Source: Nocardia yamanashiensis NBRC 100130
Lineage (GTDB): Bacteria > Actinomycetota > Actinomycetes > Mycobacteriales > Mycobacteriaceae
DNA: 64,000 bases
Direction: 5' to 3'
NCBI RefSeq assembly: GCF_001613325.1
Contig: NZ_BDCD01000024.1
Coordinates: forward strand, 124,001-188,000
Part shown: positions 42,401-49,890 of the stretch, piece by piece
Layout: each line of letters begins with the position of its first letter
Position numbering within the stretch: the stretch's first letter is position 1
The notes under the pieces: generated by a model
Database searches by the model: none
Told to the model about the DNA's origin: nothing
The model's input: only the letters and a program-made list of their open reading frames with translations
Made by a program: the position numbers and the translations under genes

Positions 42401-42488
42401 GCCGGGCGATCGAACCTGGTGGTACAACCGCGAATCCGAGGCGTACGAAATCCTCACCCCGGAGCTCGCGGACCGCCTGTTCGCCTGA
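39468..42488 (+). CDS. Fusion: PhaC-like alpha/beta hydrolase plus AMP-ligase-like domain
   Basis: 1006 aa. Residues about 30-390 are an alpha/beta hydrolase of the PHA-synthase-like group: VLVPPIMVTAEIWDV, nucleophile S169 in MGYSQGGMF, a later Asp in AFVGEVDDIGQP, and His in AGHFGL. Residues about 470-1000 have the shape of an acyl-CoA synthetase/ANL enzyme (LGRLLAEQARRNPSRECFLFDD, LAPLHHSSGLL, EFYASIEGDVVLAN, GLRGVFTSGDAWMPTENLF). Key ligase motifs are altered: the P-loop reads VTGTGDKFDVKYVTN, and the C-terminal region with the catalytic Lys reads IPRSSTFRPSTRAV. It may lack adenylation activity or use an unusual substrate. It probably acts on acyl groups of envelope or storage lipids. 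Confidence 0.82.
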   Translation: MASSSGRVGADDAGHKQNRSGSTALKFNTKSVVGPMQRLVATAQNGLEVIRFGGLVHEIESSPYEIVERKRMYRLRHYFPDAVGTDRPVVVLVPPIMVTAEIWDVNAADGAVGILNAAGIDCWVVDFGSPATEEGGMDRDLADHVLAVSSAIDTVNELTGRGVHLMGYSQGGMFSYQTAAYRYGKGVESIVTFGSPVDAVAGMPFGLPHGLVSDAADFLTDHVLNRLPITESMVRLGFQALDPMKTAKARLDFLRQLHDREALLPRERQRRFLEAEGWLGYPGPALTDLLEQFVKHNRMMLGGFVIRDQLISLAELKCPILAFVGEVDDIGQPAAVRGIVRAAPNADVYEASIVAGHFGLVSGSTATKHTWPLVREWVNWLSGRGELPPEIERMSADVVRKGPTSPLTRAVHAVGSLAEAGTSLGKTIEGVAGQTLRSTVELTGEAARALPRLTRLGMIQPHTRISLGRLLAEQARRNPSRECFLFDDRVHTQQAVNQRIDNVVRGLISVGVRPATRVGVVMETRPSALVTIAALSRLGAVAVLLAPGSELSEVAALTGAKLLVTDPENLYAAAATGHRVLVLGGGGEARNLDVPSGSDVVDLERIDPDQVTLPAWYRPNPGLARELAFILVTGTGDKFDVKYVTNHRWALSAFGTASAADLGRRDTVYCLAPLHHSSGLLVSLGGAVAGGSRIALARSLDPARFAEEVHRYGVTVVTYTWTMLRDILDADTFPNGHPHPIRLFIGSGMPAGLWRRTQERFAPAKVLEFYASIEGDVVLANVAADKIGSKGRPVPGTAKVELIGYDPETDEIQVEESGFARRCADNEVGLLIGKASEIVDVSAGGLRGVFTSGDAWMPTENLFRRDSDGDYWLMDRRDTVIHTPRGPVYTQPIVDVLNDITAVDLEVAYGLPAGDRTLAVAALNIRPGLRLEPKDVTEAMRALAPDQRPDLIYVVDDIPRSSTFRPSTRAVQAAGRPQPGDRTWWYNRESEAYEILTPELADRLFA

Positions 42489-42497
42489 TCCCGCCGG

Positions 42498-42503
42498 TAG
42501 TAT
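42498..42503 (+). promoter_or_regulatory. Leaderless -10 of the methyltransferase gene
   Basis: TAGTAT, seven bases before the GTG at 42511. It overlaps the upstream ATG at 42502, which argues against that ATG as start. Confidence 0.5.
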
Positions 42504-42510
42504 GCGTGTG

Positions 42511-43152
42511 GTGAATCCCGTCGCCGCACGCGTACTGTCCACGGTCGCCGGACAGCTCGGCAATCCGCACGGCGCCCTCGGCAAGCTCACCGCCCGCATC
42601 CTCAATCGCGGCAACCGTTCCCTGATCGAAGCCGCCGTCGACGCCGCCGAACCGGCCCTCGGCGAGTCCGTCGCCGATATCGGTTTCGGTGGGGGAGTGG
42701 GCCTTTCGCTGCTGCTCGCTCGCGTCGGCGCGAACGGCACCGTGCACGGCTTCGACATCTCACCCGACATGATCGCCCGCGCCGCCTCCGAGCTGCGCGG
42801 CGAGATCGCCACCGGCCGCCTGAAGGTTGCGACCGGCTCGCTCACCGAACTACCCCTCGACGACGCCAGTCTCGACGCCGCCATCACGGTCAACACCGTG
42901 TACTTCATCCCCGACCTGGAACCCGCCTGCACCGAGTTCGCCCGGGTGCTGCGCCCCAAGGGCCGCATCGTCATCGGCATCAACGACCCGGACGGCATGG
43001 CCAAGGCCCCGTTCACCCGCTACGGCTTCACCCTCCGCCCGGTCGCCGAGATCCGCACCGCCCTGGAGAACGCGGGACTCGAGGTCGAGCACCGCCAGGT
43101 CCCCGACCGGCCCTTCACCGGCCACCTGCTCATCGGCCGCCGCGCGGGCTGA
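42511..43152 (+). CDS. Class I SAM-dependent methyltransferase (UbiE/Methyltransf_11-like)
   Basis: 213 aa from the GTG at 42511. Rossmann-like motifs in order: motif I VADIGFGGGVGLSLLLA, motif II VHGFDISPDMI, GSLTELPLDDASLDAAITVNTVYFIPD (motif IV), and VLRPKGRIVIGI. The N-terminal VLSTVAGQLGNPHGALGKLTARILNRGN is typical of small actinobacterial methyltransferases. The substrate is unknown. It has its own leaderless promoter, although only a few bases separate it from the ligase fusion. Confidence 0.88.
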   Translation: MNPVAARVLSTVAGQLGNPHGALGKLTARILNRGNRSLIEAAVDAAEPALGESVADIGFGGGVGLSLLLARVGANGTVHGFDISPDMIARAASELRGEIATGRLKVATGSLTELPLDDASLDAAITVNTVYFIPDLEPACTEFARVLRPKGRIVIGINDPDGMAKAPFTRYGFTLRPVAEIRTALENAGLEVEHRQVPDRPFTGHLLIGRRAG

Positions 43153-43333
43153 TCCGAGAGCTCGGTCCGCGTCGCCCGGCGTGCGCCGAGTTCACGCGGC
43201 AGGGGGTCGCCCGGCGGGACTCGAGGTCGAGCACAGGCAGATACCGGGAACGGGATCTGCTCCGCGGACTTTCCGGTCCGCGCTGGAAATTCGTGCCGCG
43301 GCGCGCGAATCCTTTTCGGTCCGGCCGCCTCTT

Positions 43334-43924
43334 ATGGTGGTGACTGTTCAAACGAGAGCCGAGATCGTCGAGGAGCCGGGCGGGGTGGAGCGTGGGTGGG
43401 CCGGTGCGTGGCTGGTCGAAGCCGCGCAGCGTGGGGACCGGGCGGCCATTGCCGCGGTGGTGCACGGGGCGCATCCACATGTGCGGCGGTTCGCGCATCA
43501 CCTGTGTGCTTCCTCCGATGATGCCGAGGACGCCGCGCAGGAGGCGTTGATCATCCTGTATCGCAAGATCGGAACCTTGCGCGCCACGTCGGCGATCGCG
43601 TCGTGGATGTTCCGGATCGTGCGCAACGAATGCCTGCGCCGCGCCAAGGCGGTGTTCCAGGCTCCGCCCCGGTTCGAATTCGATGACGGCGAGGCCGCCG
43701 TGTCCGCCGAGGACGAGGTGCTGCGGCGGCTGGACGCGGACCAGCTCGCCGCGGCGATCGCCGGGCTGCCGCCGGTGCAGCGGCGCGTGCTGATCATGCG
43801 GGATGTGCTCGGTCATTCCGGCCGTGCGACCGCCGACGCGCTCGGATTGAGCACCGCGGCCATGAAATCGCAGCTGCATCGGGCGCGCATCGCGGTGCGG
43901 GACAGTCTCGTCCTCGCGCGCTAG
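43334..43924 (+). CDS. ECF-type RNA polymerase sigma factor
   Basis: 196 aa from the ATG at 43334; nearby GTGs are possible. Sigma-70 region 2: AHHLCASSDDAEDAAQEALIILYRKI and ASWMFRIVRNECLRRAK. Region 4: LAAAIAGLPPVQRRVLIMRDVLGHSGRATADALGLSTAAMKSQLHRARIAVRDSL. It is followed 41 bases later by a thiol peroxidase-like gene rather than by an anti-sigma factor. It may be controlled by a product elsewhere or directly by redox state. The linker between the regions is short and acidic. Confidence 0.92.
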   Translation: MVVTVQTRAEIVEEPGGVERGWAGAWLVEAAQRGDRAAIAAVVHGAHPHVRRFAHHLCASSDDAEDAAQEALIILYRKIGTLRATSAIASWMFRIVRNECLRRAKAVFQAPPRFEFDDGEAAVSAEDEVLRRLDADQLAAAIAGLPPVQRRVLIMRDVLGHSGRATADALGLSTAAMKSQLHRARIAVRDSLVLAR

Positions 43925-43965
43925 GCCACCACTTCACTCCTCCCGTATCGAAGGGAAGCTTTGTC

Positions 43966-44418
43966 ATGCTCACGTCCGGATCTCCCGCGCCCCGAATGGA
44001 ATTCGAGGACACCACCGGCCGCCCCTGGCGACTGTCGGATCATTACGGCGAGCACAGTGTGCTGCTGTACTTCATGCGCTCGACGTCCTGCCCCATCTGC
44101 AACCGGCACGTGCGTGACCTGGTCGCGCGGCGAAACGAGCTCGAGGGCAACAATGTTCGCGTGTTCATCGCGGTGCCCGAGGATCGCGAGACCGGGGCCG
44201 CCTGGAAGATCCGGCACGGCGTCCCGTTCCCGGTGCTGGTCGGCACTTCGGCACGCCCGCACGAGTCGATCGGCTTGACCCGCAAGGTCTTCGGTTCGAT
44301 GCAGCAGTCCGGGACGCTGCTCGTCGACGCCGACGGCATCGTCCGGCACCTCCAGGGCGCGACCCTGCCGGTCAACGGATACGACCGGAAGGGCATTCTC
44401 GCCGCGGTCCGCGGTTAG
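43966..44418 (+). CDS. Peroxiredoxin/AhpC-TSA-like redoxin
   Basis: 150 aa. Thioredoxin-fold peroxiredoxin of the Prx-like2/redoxin group: PAPRMEFEDTTGRPWRLSDHYGEHSVLLYFMRSTSCPICNRHV, with a C-P-I-C pair instead of the lone peroxidatic Cys of classical AhpC. Then IAVPEDRETGAAWK, VPFPVLVG and QSGTLLVDADGIVRHL. It probably reduces peroxides or protein disulfides in the cytoplasm. It follows an ECF sigma factor, suggesting an oxidative-stress unit. A bidirectional terminator lies right after it. Confidence 0.88.
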   Translation: MLTSGSPAPRMEFEDTTGRPWRLSDHYGEHSVLLYFMRSTSCPICNRHVRDLVARRNELEGNNVRVFIAVPEDRETGAAWKIRHGVPFPVLVGTSARPHESIGLTRKVFGSMQQSGTLLVDADGIVRHLQGATLPVNGYDRKGILAAVRG

Positions 44419-44420
44419 CC

Positions 44421-44459
44421 GAAAACGGCCGCCGCACAGTGGGTGCGGCGGCCGTTTTC
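44421..44459. terminator. Bidirectional terminator between convergent genes
   Basis: GAAAACGGCCGCCGCAC pairs perfectly with its complement 5 bases on (17-bp stem). The flanking A/T ends give a U-rich tail on both strands. It serves the peroxiredoxin (rightward) and the aminotransferase (leftward). Confidence 0.85.
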
Positions 44460-44469
44460 ACGTCGGTCC

Positions 44470-45609
44470 TCAGACGGTGAACGAGGTGACGCCCTCGATC
44501 ACCCGATCGAGTTGCTCGCTGGTGAGCCCCGGCCAGAGCGGCAGTCGCACAACGGTTCCCGAGAACTCCGCACTGCGGACACACGGCACCGGGGTGCGGC
44601 CCAGCTTGAGGCCCGCCGGGCTGGAATCGAGCGGAATGTAGTGGAACGGCGCGACGATGCCGAGCCCGCGCAGATGCGCGATCAGCTCGTCGCGCCGGCC
44701 CTCGCCGGGCACCCGCAGGAAGTACAGGTGCGCGGTGTGCTCGCGGTCCTCGGGCACCGTCATGAGCTGAACATCGTTGCGGGCGGCCCATTCCGGCAGC
44801 CCGGCCGCGTAGGCGTCCCACACCCGGTGCCGATTGGCCTGGATGGTGTCGAACTCGGCGAGCTGCGCGTCCAGCACGGCGGCGTTCAATTCACTGGGCA
44901 GGTACGAGGATCCGATGTCCTGCCACGAGTACTTGTCCACCGCCCCGCGTAGGAAACGCGCGCGGTCGGTGCCCTTCTCGCGAATGATCTCCGCCCGCGC
45001 CATCAGGATCTCGTCGGTGAGCAGCACCGCGCCGCCCTCACCGCAGTGCACGTTCTTGGTGTCGTGGAAGCTCAGCGCGCCGATCGAGCCGATGGTGCCC
45101 AGCTGCTGCCCCCGGTAGGACCCACCGAGGCCGTGCGCATTGTCCTCGATGATGGCGAAACCGTGCGCGTGCGCGAGCTGTTGCAGCCCTTCCATATCCG
45201 CCGCCACACCGCCGTAGTGGATGACGACCACGGCCTTGGTGCGCGGGGTGATGGCCGCCGCCACCGACTCCGGATCCAGATTGCCGGTCGCCAGGTCGAT
45301 ATCGGCGAACACCACGGTCGCCCCGCGCAGCGCCATCGCCGTCGCGGTGGAGGTGAACGCGAAACTCGGCACGATCACTTCGTCGTCGGGCCCGAGTTCC
45401 AGCAGCAGCCCGCCCATTTCGAGCGCGGACGTGCACGAGGTGGTGAGCAGCGCGTGCGGCGCGCCGGTGATGTCCTTCAGCTTCGCGGTCGCGGCCGCGG
45501 TGAACGGGCCGTCACCGTGGCTGTGGTCCGACGACAGCACCGCCTCCACATTGGCGAGTTCGCGGCTCGCGCGGTACGGACGGCTGAAGATGATGCGGTC
45601 AGTGCTCAC
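44470..45609 (-). CDS. DegT/DnrJ/EryC1-family sugar aminotransferase (WecE-like)
   Basis: 379 aa from the GTG at 45609 (AGGGGA upstream, overlapping the preceding stop); a GTG at 45645 is also in frame. PLP-dependent transamination of a nucleotide 4-keto-6-deoxysugar, resembling dTDP-4-amino-4,6-dideoxygalactose transaminase: IIFSRPYRA at the start, TSCTSALEM, VIVPSFAFTSTATA, IEDNAHGLGGSY, and the PLP Lys in SFHDTKNVHCGEGG. It is coupled to a GT2 gene and close to YfhO/GtrA genes, so it probably prepares an amino sugar for cell-surface glycan. Confidence 0.92.
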   Translation of the reverse strand: MSTDRIIFSRPYRASRELANVEAVLSSDHSHGDGPFTAAATAKLKDITGAPHALLTTSCTSALEMGGLLLELGPDDEVIVPSFAFTSTATAMALRGATVVFADIDLATGNLDPESVAAAITPRTKAVVVIHYGGVAADMEGLQQLAHAHGFAIIEDNAHGLGGSYRGQQLGTIGSIGALSFHDTKNVHCGEGGAVLLTDEILMARAEIIREKGTDRARFLRGAVDKYSWQDIGSSYLPSELNAAVLDAQLAEFDTIQANRHRVWDAYAAGLPEWAARNDVQLMTVPEDREHTAHLYFLRVPGEGRRDELIAHLRGLGIVAPFHYIPLDSSPAGLKLGRTPVPCVRSAEFSGTVVRLPLWPGLTSEQLDRVIEGVTSFTV

Positions 45610-46681
45610 CCGGGTCGAGTCCCCTCGCGTTGCTGTGGATTTCACGGTGGCCTGCCCGGCCGCGTTCCTCCGGACGCGGGGTCGGCGAATCCACCGTCAG
45701 ATACAGGGGTTTGCCCACGAGCACGTGCAGCGCCACCCCCAGGTACTCGGCGATCAGGCCGAGCGAGAACAGGATCGCGCCGGTGCACAGCAGCAGCACG
45801 GTCATCAGCGAGGCCCAGCCCTCGGGGTCGGTGCCGCTGTCGGTGAGCGCGTGATAGACCACCCAGCCCGCCATCACGCCACCCGCGAGGGCCAGCGTCA
45901 CGCCGAGCAGGCTCACCAGGCGCAGGCCGCGAGTTCCGCTGCACAGCACCATCTTCCAGAACAGCGAGAACAGCCGGCGATAGTTGTAGCCGGATTCCTC
46001 GCGGCCCTCGGCGCGCAATTGCACCGGCACCTGCGCCACATCGCTGACCACCCAGGTGAGCGCCACGTCCAGGTACACGCCGTTGGACGCCACCTCGGCC
46101 AGCTGCCGGGCGATATCGCCGCGGATCAGCCGGTAGCTCTCGAACCGGGTCGAATCGGGGAAGGCGAACACGGTCGCGAGCACGATCTTGGCGCCGCGCG
46201 AGGTGATATTGCGCAGGAAGCCGTGCGGGCGGGTGTTGACCGGCTTGGAGTACACCAGGTCGGCGCGCTCGTGCAGCGCCGCGTCCAGGAAGTCGCCGAT
46301 GAACGCCGGATCGTGCTGCCCGTCCTCGTCCATGGTGACGGTCCAGTCGCCGCGCGCCGCCGCCATACCGGCGATGGTGGCCGCGTCCTGGCCGAAATTG
46401 CGGCTCATCCACACCACCCGCACCTGCGGATAGGTCTGTTCGAGCTCCTGCAACACCACATCGGAGCGGTCGGGGCCGTGATCGTGCACGAGGATGATCT
46501 CGTCCACGCTGAACACCGCGCCGCCGGGCGAGGCGGTTTCGGAGCCCAGTTTGTCGAGTTCGGCGACGAGCGCCGCAATGGTTTCTTCGCCGCGATACAC
46601 GGGTACCACCACCGAGACCGCGTGCACTCGGCTGCGCGGCGGGGCGGAGGTGGTCTCGTACGAACGGGACGGAATCGGCAT
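45599..46681 (-). CDS. GT2 glycosyltransferase, undecaprenyl-phosphate sugar transferase-like
   Basis: 360 aa from the ATG at 46681; the frame is open to 46729. GT-A domain: VSVVVPVYRGEETIAALV, DEIILVHDHGPDRS, RNFGQDAATIAGMAAARGDWTVTMDEDGQHDP, with DED/DXD and QHDP motifs as in DPM/ArnC-like enzymes. Two C-terminal transmembrane helices (LLGVTLALAGGVMAGWVVY, LMTVLLLCTGAILFSLGLIAEYLGVAL). It probably loads a sugar on a polyprenyl phosphate at the inner face of the membrane for later transfer. It overlaps the aminotransferase gene. Confidence 0.9.
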   Translation of the reverse strand: MPIPSRSYETTSAPPRSRVHAVSVVVPVYRGEETIAALVAELDKLGSETASPGGAVFSVDEIILVHDHGPDRSDVVLQELEQTYPQVRVVWMSRNFGQDAATIAGMAAARGDWTVTMDEDGQHDPAFIGDFLDAALHERADLVYSKPVNTRPHGFLRNITSRGAKIVLATVFAFPDSTRFESYRLIRGDIARQLAEVASNGVYLDVALTWVVSDVAQVPVQLRAEGREESGYNYRRLFSLFWKMVLCSGTRGLRLVSLLGVTLALAGGVMAGWVVYHALTDSGTDPEGWASLMTVLLLCTGAILFSLGLIAEYLGVALHVLVGKPLYLTVDSPTPRPEERGRAGHREIHSNARGLDPGEH

Positions 46682-46729
46682 CAGCTGGATCGACTTTCGA
46701 AGACGGTGCGTGCCGGAACTCCTCGCCAA

Positions 46730-46863
46730 ATTACAGAGCCCGAGCCGCCGTGAACTCTAACACGGTGCAGGTCGCGGTAATCGGCTCGGAGTTTGCTCAC
46801 GCCATCATCATTGCGTCATCGGTCGATGCCTTCCACAGCGACGCCCTGTAGGGTCTGGAACTC
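46730..46863. other. Divergent promoter region of the sugar cluster
   Basis: 134 bases between the GT2 gene (leftward) and the YfhO-like gene (rightward). TAGGGT (46849-46854) nine bases before the GTG at 46864 is a possible -10 for the latter. No strong palindrome was seen. Confidence 0.4.
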
Positions 46864-49170
46864 GTGGTGGAAAGTGCATTTTCGACGGTGGCGCGGGCCG
46901 CCGAATCCGAGGCCGAAGCGACCCACGCAACCGCCCGACGTGATGTACGTCGCTGGGCGTTGATCACCGCGGTCGGTGTGACGCTCGGCTATCTCGCGGT
47001 CCTGCTGGCCGACGCCCGCCACTTCTACACCGACGACACCGAATCCCAATACACCGGTTTGTGGGTGTTCTTCGGGCGCGCCTTCCGCGACGGCGACTTC
47101 CCGCTGCTGGTGCCGCAGCAATGGATGACCGGCAACTACACCAATGAGGAAGCGGGACTGTTCAACCCGCCGCAGCTGCTGATCGATCTGATCGCGCCCT
47201 CGGTGCCGAACCTGGCGCTGTACGCCACCCTCGTCAAACTCGTCTTCGCGATCATCGCCGGGCTCGGCGTGTACCGCGTCTGCCTGGCCTACGGCAGCCG
47301 TCCGGAATGGGCGGCCGCGGCGGGCGTGGCGTTCCCCTTCACCGGGTTCTTCCTGTTCTTCGATTCCGCCAGCTGGATCACCTCCATGACCGGCACCGCG
47401 TGGATGATCCACGCCTGGGCGTCGGCGGTGCGGTACTCGCGCGGCAAGAGCGGGCCGATTCCGGTGTTCGTGTTCCTGTACCTGGCGATCTCGGTGCAGT
47501 ACGTGTTCCCGGCCGTGGAAGCGGTGCTCATGCTGGCCGCGGTCGCGGTCGGCGAACTGGTGGTGCGCGGATGGAAGGCGGCCTGGCCGCCGCTGGCCCG
47601 GCTCGCGGCGGTCGCGCTGTGCGCGGGGCTGGCGGGACTGATCACCTTCCTGCCCTCGATGCTGTCGGCCAAGGTGAGCTGGCGCGGCACCTCGCAGATC
47701 AATAACGACCAGTTCCTGACGGTGCCGTGGTCGGAATCGCTGAACGCCTCGCTGCCCTCGACCATGCCGGCGTTCACCTCCTGGTGGGGGTATGTGCAGC
47801 CGCTGCCCATGGTGTACATCGCCTGGTTCCTGATTCCGGCGCTGGCGTTCGTGGATTGGCATGCGGCGCGGCAGCAGTGGAAGCAGTTCGTGTCGATCGC
47901 GCTGTTCGCATTGATGGCGTTGTTCTGGACCGCCGGGCCCGGGACCATCGGGCCGCTGCGGTGGCCGGCGCGCGTGCTGCCGATGCTGGCGCTGGGGTTG
48001 TTGGTGCTGGTGTGCGTGCTGCTCGGGCGGTTCGGCACGGTGCGCGGGTGGCGCAATCGCGGCATCGCGGCCGGGGTGCTGATCCTGGCGCTGTGGGTGC
48101 GCAGCTTCTCGGCCGATCCGCACGATGTGGTCTGGCATGTGCTGTCCGCGGTCGTGGTGGCGGCGCTCGGTGCGGGTGTGGTGTGGCTGGTGCGCACCAA
48201 GGGGCTGGGCGCGGGCGTGGCGCTGACCATCGTGGCCATGTTCCCGATCGCCTACTTCCAGGTCGATGCCGCGCAGCCCAACATCATGTCCTGGAACCTG
48301 CCCGCCGATCGCGAGGAGGCCAAGGCGGCGTTCCCGAAGTTCGACACCGGAACGACCCTGCAGCTGGGCGATCGCGGGTTGCTGCAGCCCGCCGACAAGA
48401 GCCTGTCCGGTGCGTACGGTTCGCTGGTCTGGGGCAATTACGCCAAGGACCTGGAGAAGGACTACGTCAACGGCTATACGCCCAACGGCCACTTCTACTT
48501 CGGTGAGATGCTGTGCATGCGCTGGGACGGCAGCGTGTGCCCCGACTCCTACCGCCGCATGTTCGCGCCCGAACCCACCACCGGCCGCACGCTCGCCGAT
48601 CTCATGCTGATCGACCGGATCGTGTTGCAGAAGGCCATGTTCCCGGACGCCGGTAACCAGCCCGCCCCCGACGGCTGGCATTTCGTGCCCGCGGCCGGCC
48701 ACGAGAAGTACATCTGGGTGCTCGAACGCGACAACGGTCCCATCTCCACGGTGAACGGCCGCGTCGGCGACGCCCACAATGTCACCGCCGCCTCGATTTC
48801 CGAGACCGGCACCACCAGCCGGATCAAGGTGAGTTCCGAAACCGGTGGCCGCCTGACCCTTTCGCGCCTGGGCTGGCCCGGCTACCGGGTCACCTTGAAC
48901 GGCAAGACGATTCCGTTCCACACCGTGGCCAAGGTGTTCGTGGCCGTCGACATCCCGGCGGGCACCCGGAACGCCGAACTCGAGGTGTCGTGGCGTCCGC
49001 CGGGCTGGAAGATCGGCATGGCCTCCGCCGCGGCCGGTCTGGTCGGCCTGGGCCTGCTGCAATGGCTGTACCTGCGTTCGCGCCGCGACGAGGACGGCGA
49101 CGACGGTGACGGCGGCGCACCGGCCACCGGCCCGCGCCCCGATCGGGAACTGGCGGACTCGCTCTCGTGA
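46864..49170 (+). CDS. YfhO-like / GT-C-type integral membrane protein
   Basis: 768 aa, GTG start. About 12 transmembrane helices in the first ~480 residues, with an early luminal acidic loop DARHFYTDDTESQYTG typical of GT-C glycosyltransferases, then a large extracytoplasmic domain (NGYTPNGHFYFGEMLCMRWDG, WHFVPAAGHEKYIWVLER, LSRLGWPGYRVTLNG), a last helix and an acidic tail. The YfhO family is thought to add sugars to teichoic acids or lipids from polyprenyl-phosphate donors. It lies beside a GT2, a GtrA protein and a sugar aminotransferase, a complete set for a surface-glycan modification. It overlaps the GtrA start by four bases. Confidence 0.85.
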   Translation: MVESAFSTVARAAESEAEATHATARRDVRRWALITAVGVTLGYLAVLLADARHFYTDDTESQYTGLWVFFGRAFRDGDFPLLVPQQWMTGNYTNEEAGLFNPPQLLIDLIAPSVPNLALYATLVKLVFAIIAGLGVYRVCLAYGSRPEWAAAAGVAFPFTGFFLFFDSASWITSMTGTAWMIHAWASAVRYSRGKSGPIPVFVFLYLAISVQYVFPAVEAVLMLAAVAVGELVVRGWKAAWPPLARLAAVALCAGLAGLITFLPSMLSAKVSWRGTSQINNDQFLTVPWSESLNASLPSTMPAFTSWWGYVQPLPMVYIAWFLIPALAFVDWHAARQQWKQFVSIALFALMALFWTAGPGTIGPLRWPARVLPMLALGLLVLVCVLLGRFGTVRGWRNRGIAAGVLILALWVRSFSADPHDVVWHVLSAVVVAALGAGVVWLVRTKGLGAGVALTIVAMFPIAYFQVDAAQPNIMSWNLPADREEAKAAFPKFDTGTTLQLGDRGLLQPADKSLSGAYGSLVWGNYAKDLEKDYVNGYTPNGHFYFGEMLCMRWDGSVCPDSYRRMFAPEPTTGRTLADLMLIDRIVLQKAMFPDAGNQPAPDGWHFVPAAGHEKYIWVLERDNGPISTVNGRVGDAHNVTAASISETGTTSRIKVSSETGGRLTLSRLGWPGYRVTLNGKTIPFHTVAKVFVAVDIPAGTRNAELEVSWRPPGWKIGMASAAAGLVGLGLLQWLYLRSRRDEDGDDGDGGAPATGPRPDRELADSLS

Positions 49171-49637
49171 CCGCCGTCGACTCCGGCCCCGCCGGACCAC
49201 TGCTCAAGCTGGTCCGGCGTCAGGAGATCGCTTTCGCCCTGGTCGGCGGTTTCAACACCGTCATGGGCATGGCGTTCACCATCATGTGGCTGGCCATCCT
49301 CGACGGCCCCGTCTCCACTGACGTGGCCGCCGCCCTCTCGGTTCCCCTGGCGTACTGCGTCAGCCTCCCCATCGCCTTTGTCCTGCACCGCACCCTCGTC
49401 TTCCGGGTCCGCGGTCAGGTCCTCCGCGACTTCATCGCCTTCGTCGGCGTCAACCTCGTCGGCATGCTCCTCAACACCGCCCTGCTCTGGTTCGCGGTGT
49501 CGGTTCTCGACCTCCCCAAAAACCTCTCGGCCATAGCCGTGATGGCCCTGGTGGCGGTGGGCAGCTTCTTCGGCCACCGCCACATCTCCTTCCGCCGCCC
49601 CACCCACGATTCCCACCCCGCACCCCCGGCCCGGTAG
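49167..49637 (+). CDS. GtrA-family membrane protein
   Basis: 156 aa, GTG start within the upstream stop (GTGA). Four transmembrane helices with the GtrA pattern: QEIAFALVGGFNTVMGMAFTIMWL, then AYCVSLPIAFVLHRTLVFR, FIAFVGVNLVGMLLNTALLW, VMALVAVGSFFGHRHISFR. GtrA proteins are thought to flip polyprenyl-linked sugars across the membrane. It sits with the GT2 and YfhO-like genes and probably supplies the donor to the latter. Confidence 0.9.
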   Translation: MTAVDSGPAGPLLKLVRRQEIAFALVGGFNTVMGMAFTIMWLAILDGPVSTDVAAALSVPLAYCVSLPIAFVLHRTLVFRVRGQVLRDFIAFVGVNLVGMLLNTALLWFAVSVLDLPKNLSAIAVMALVAVGSFFGHRHISFRRPTHDSHPAPPAR

Positions 49638-49640
49638 TTT
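49635..49640 (+). promoter_or_regulatory. Leaderless -10 of the Trm112-like gene
   Basis: TAGTTT, six bases before the ATG at 49647. It falls at the end of the GtrA gene. Confidence 0.5.
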
Positions 49641-49646
49641 GTGACC

Positions 49647-49868
49647 ATGTCGGAGGAAACCTTGGACGCCACCCTGCTCAGCCTGCTCGCCTGCCCCCAG
49701 GACAAAGGCCCGCTCCTGCTCGTCCACGACGACAACGGCGACGCCGTCCTCTACAACCCCCGCCTGCGCCGCGCCTACCCCATCGACAACGGCATCCCCG
49801 TCCTGCTCACCGACGAGGCCCGCGACGTCGAAGAGAGCGAACACACCGTCTTCATCACCCAGGCCTGA
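49647..49868 (+). CDS. Trm112-family small protein
   Basis: 73 aa from the ATG at 49647. The compact Trm112/UPF0434 pattern is clear: LLSLLACPQDKGPLLLVHD, then LYNPRLRRAYPIDNGIPVLLTDEA. Only one of the four zinc cysteines of eukaryotic Trm112 remains (in ACPQDK), common in bacterial members. These proteins activate partner methyltransferases or occur beside glycolipid genes in actinomycetes; the partner here is unknown. Confidence 0.85.
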   Translation: MSEETLDATLLSLLACPQDKGPLLLVHDDNGDAVLYNPRLRRAYPIDNGIPVLLTDEARDVEESEHTVFITQA

Positions 49869-49890
49869 ACGCCGTCTCGGGGCCGCTGCG

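Noticed and set aside
46816..49200. 794-codon open frame on the minus strand rich in Arg, His, Gln and Gly
   Set aside because: It lies fully antisense to the YfhO-like gene, has no domain pattern and has the composition expected from GC-rich codon shadows.
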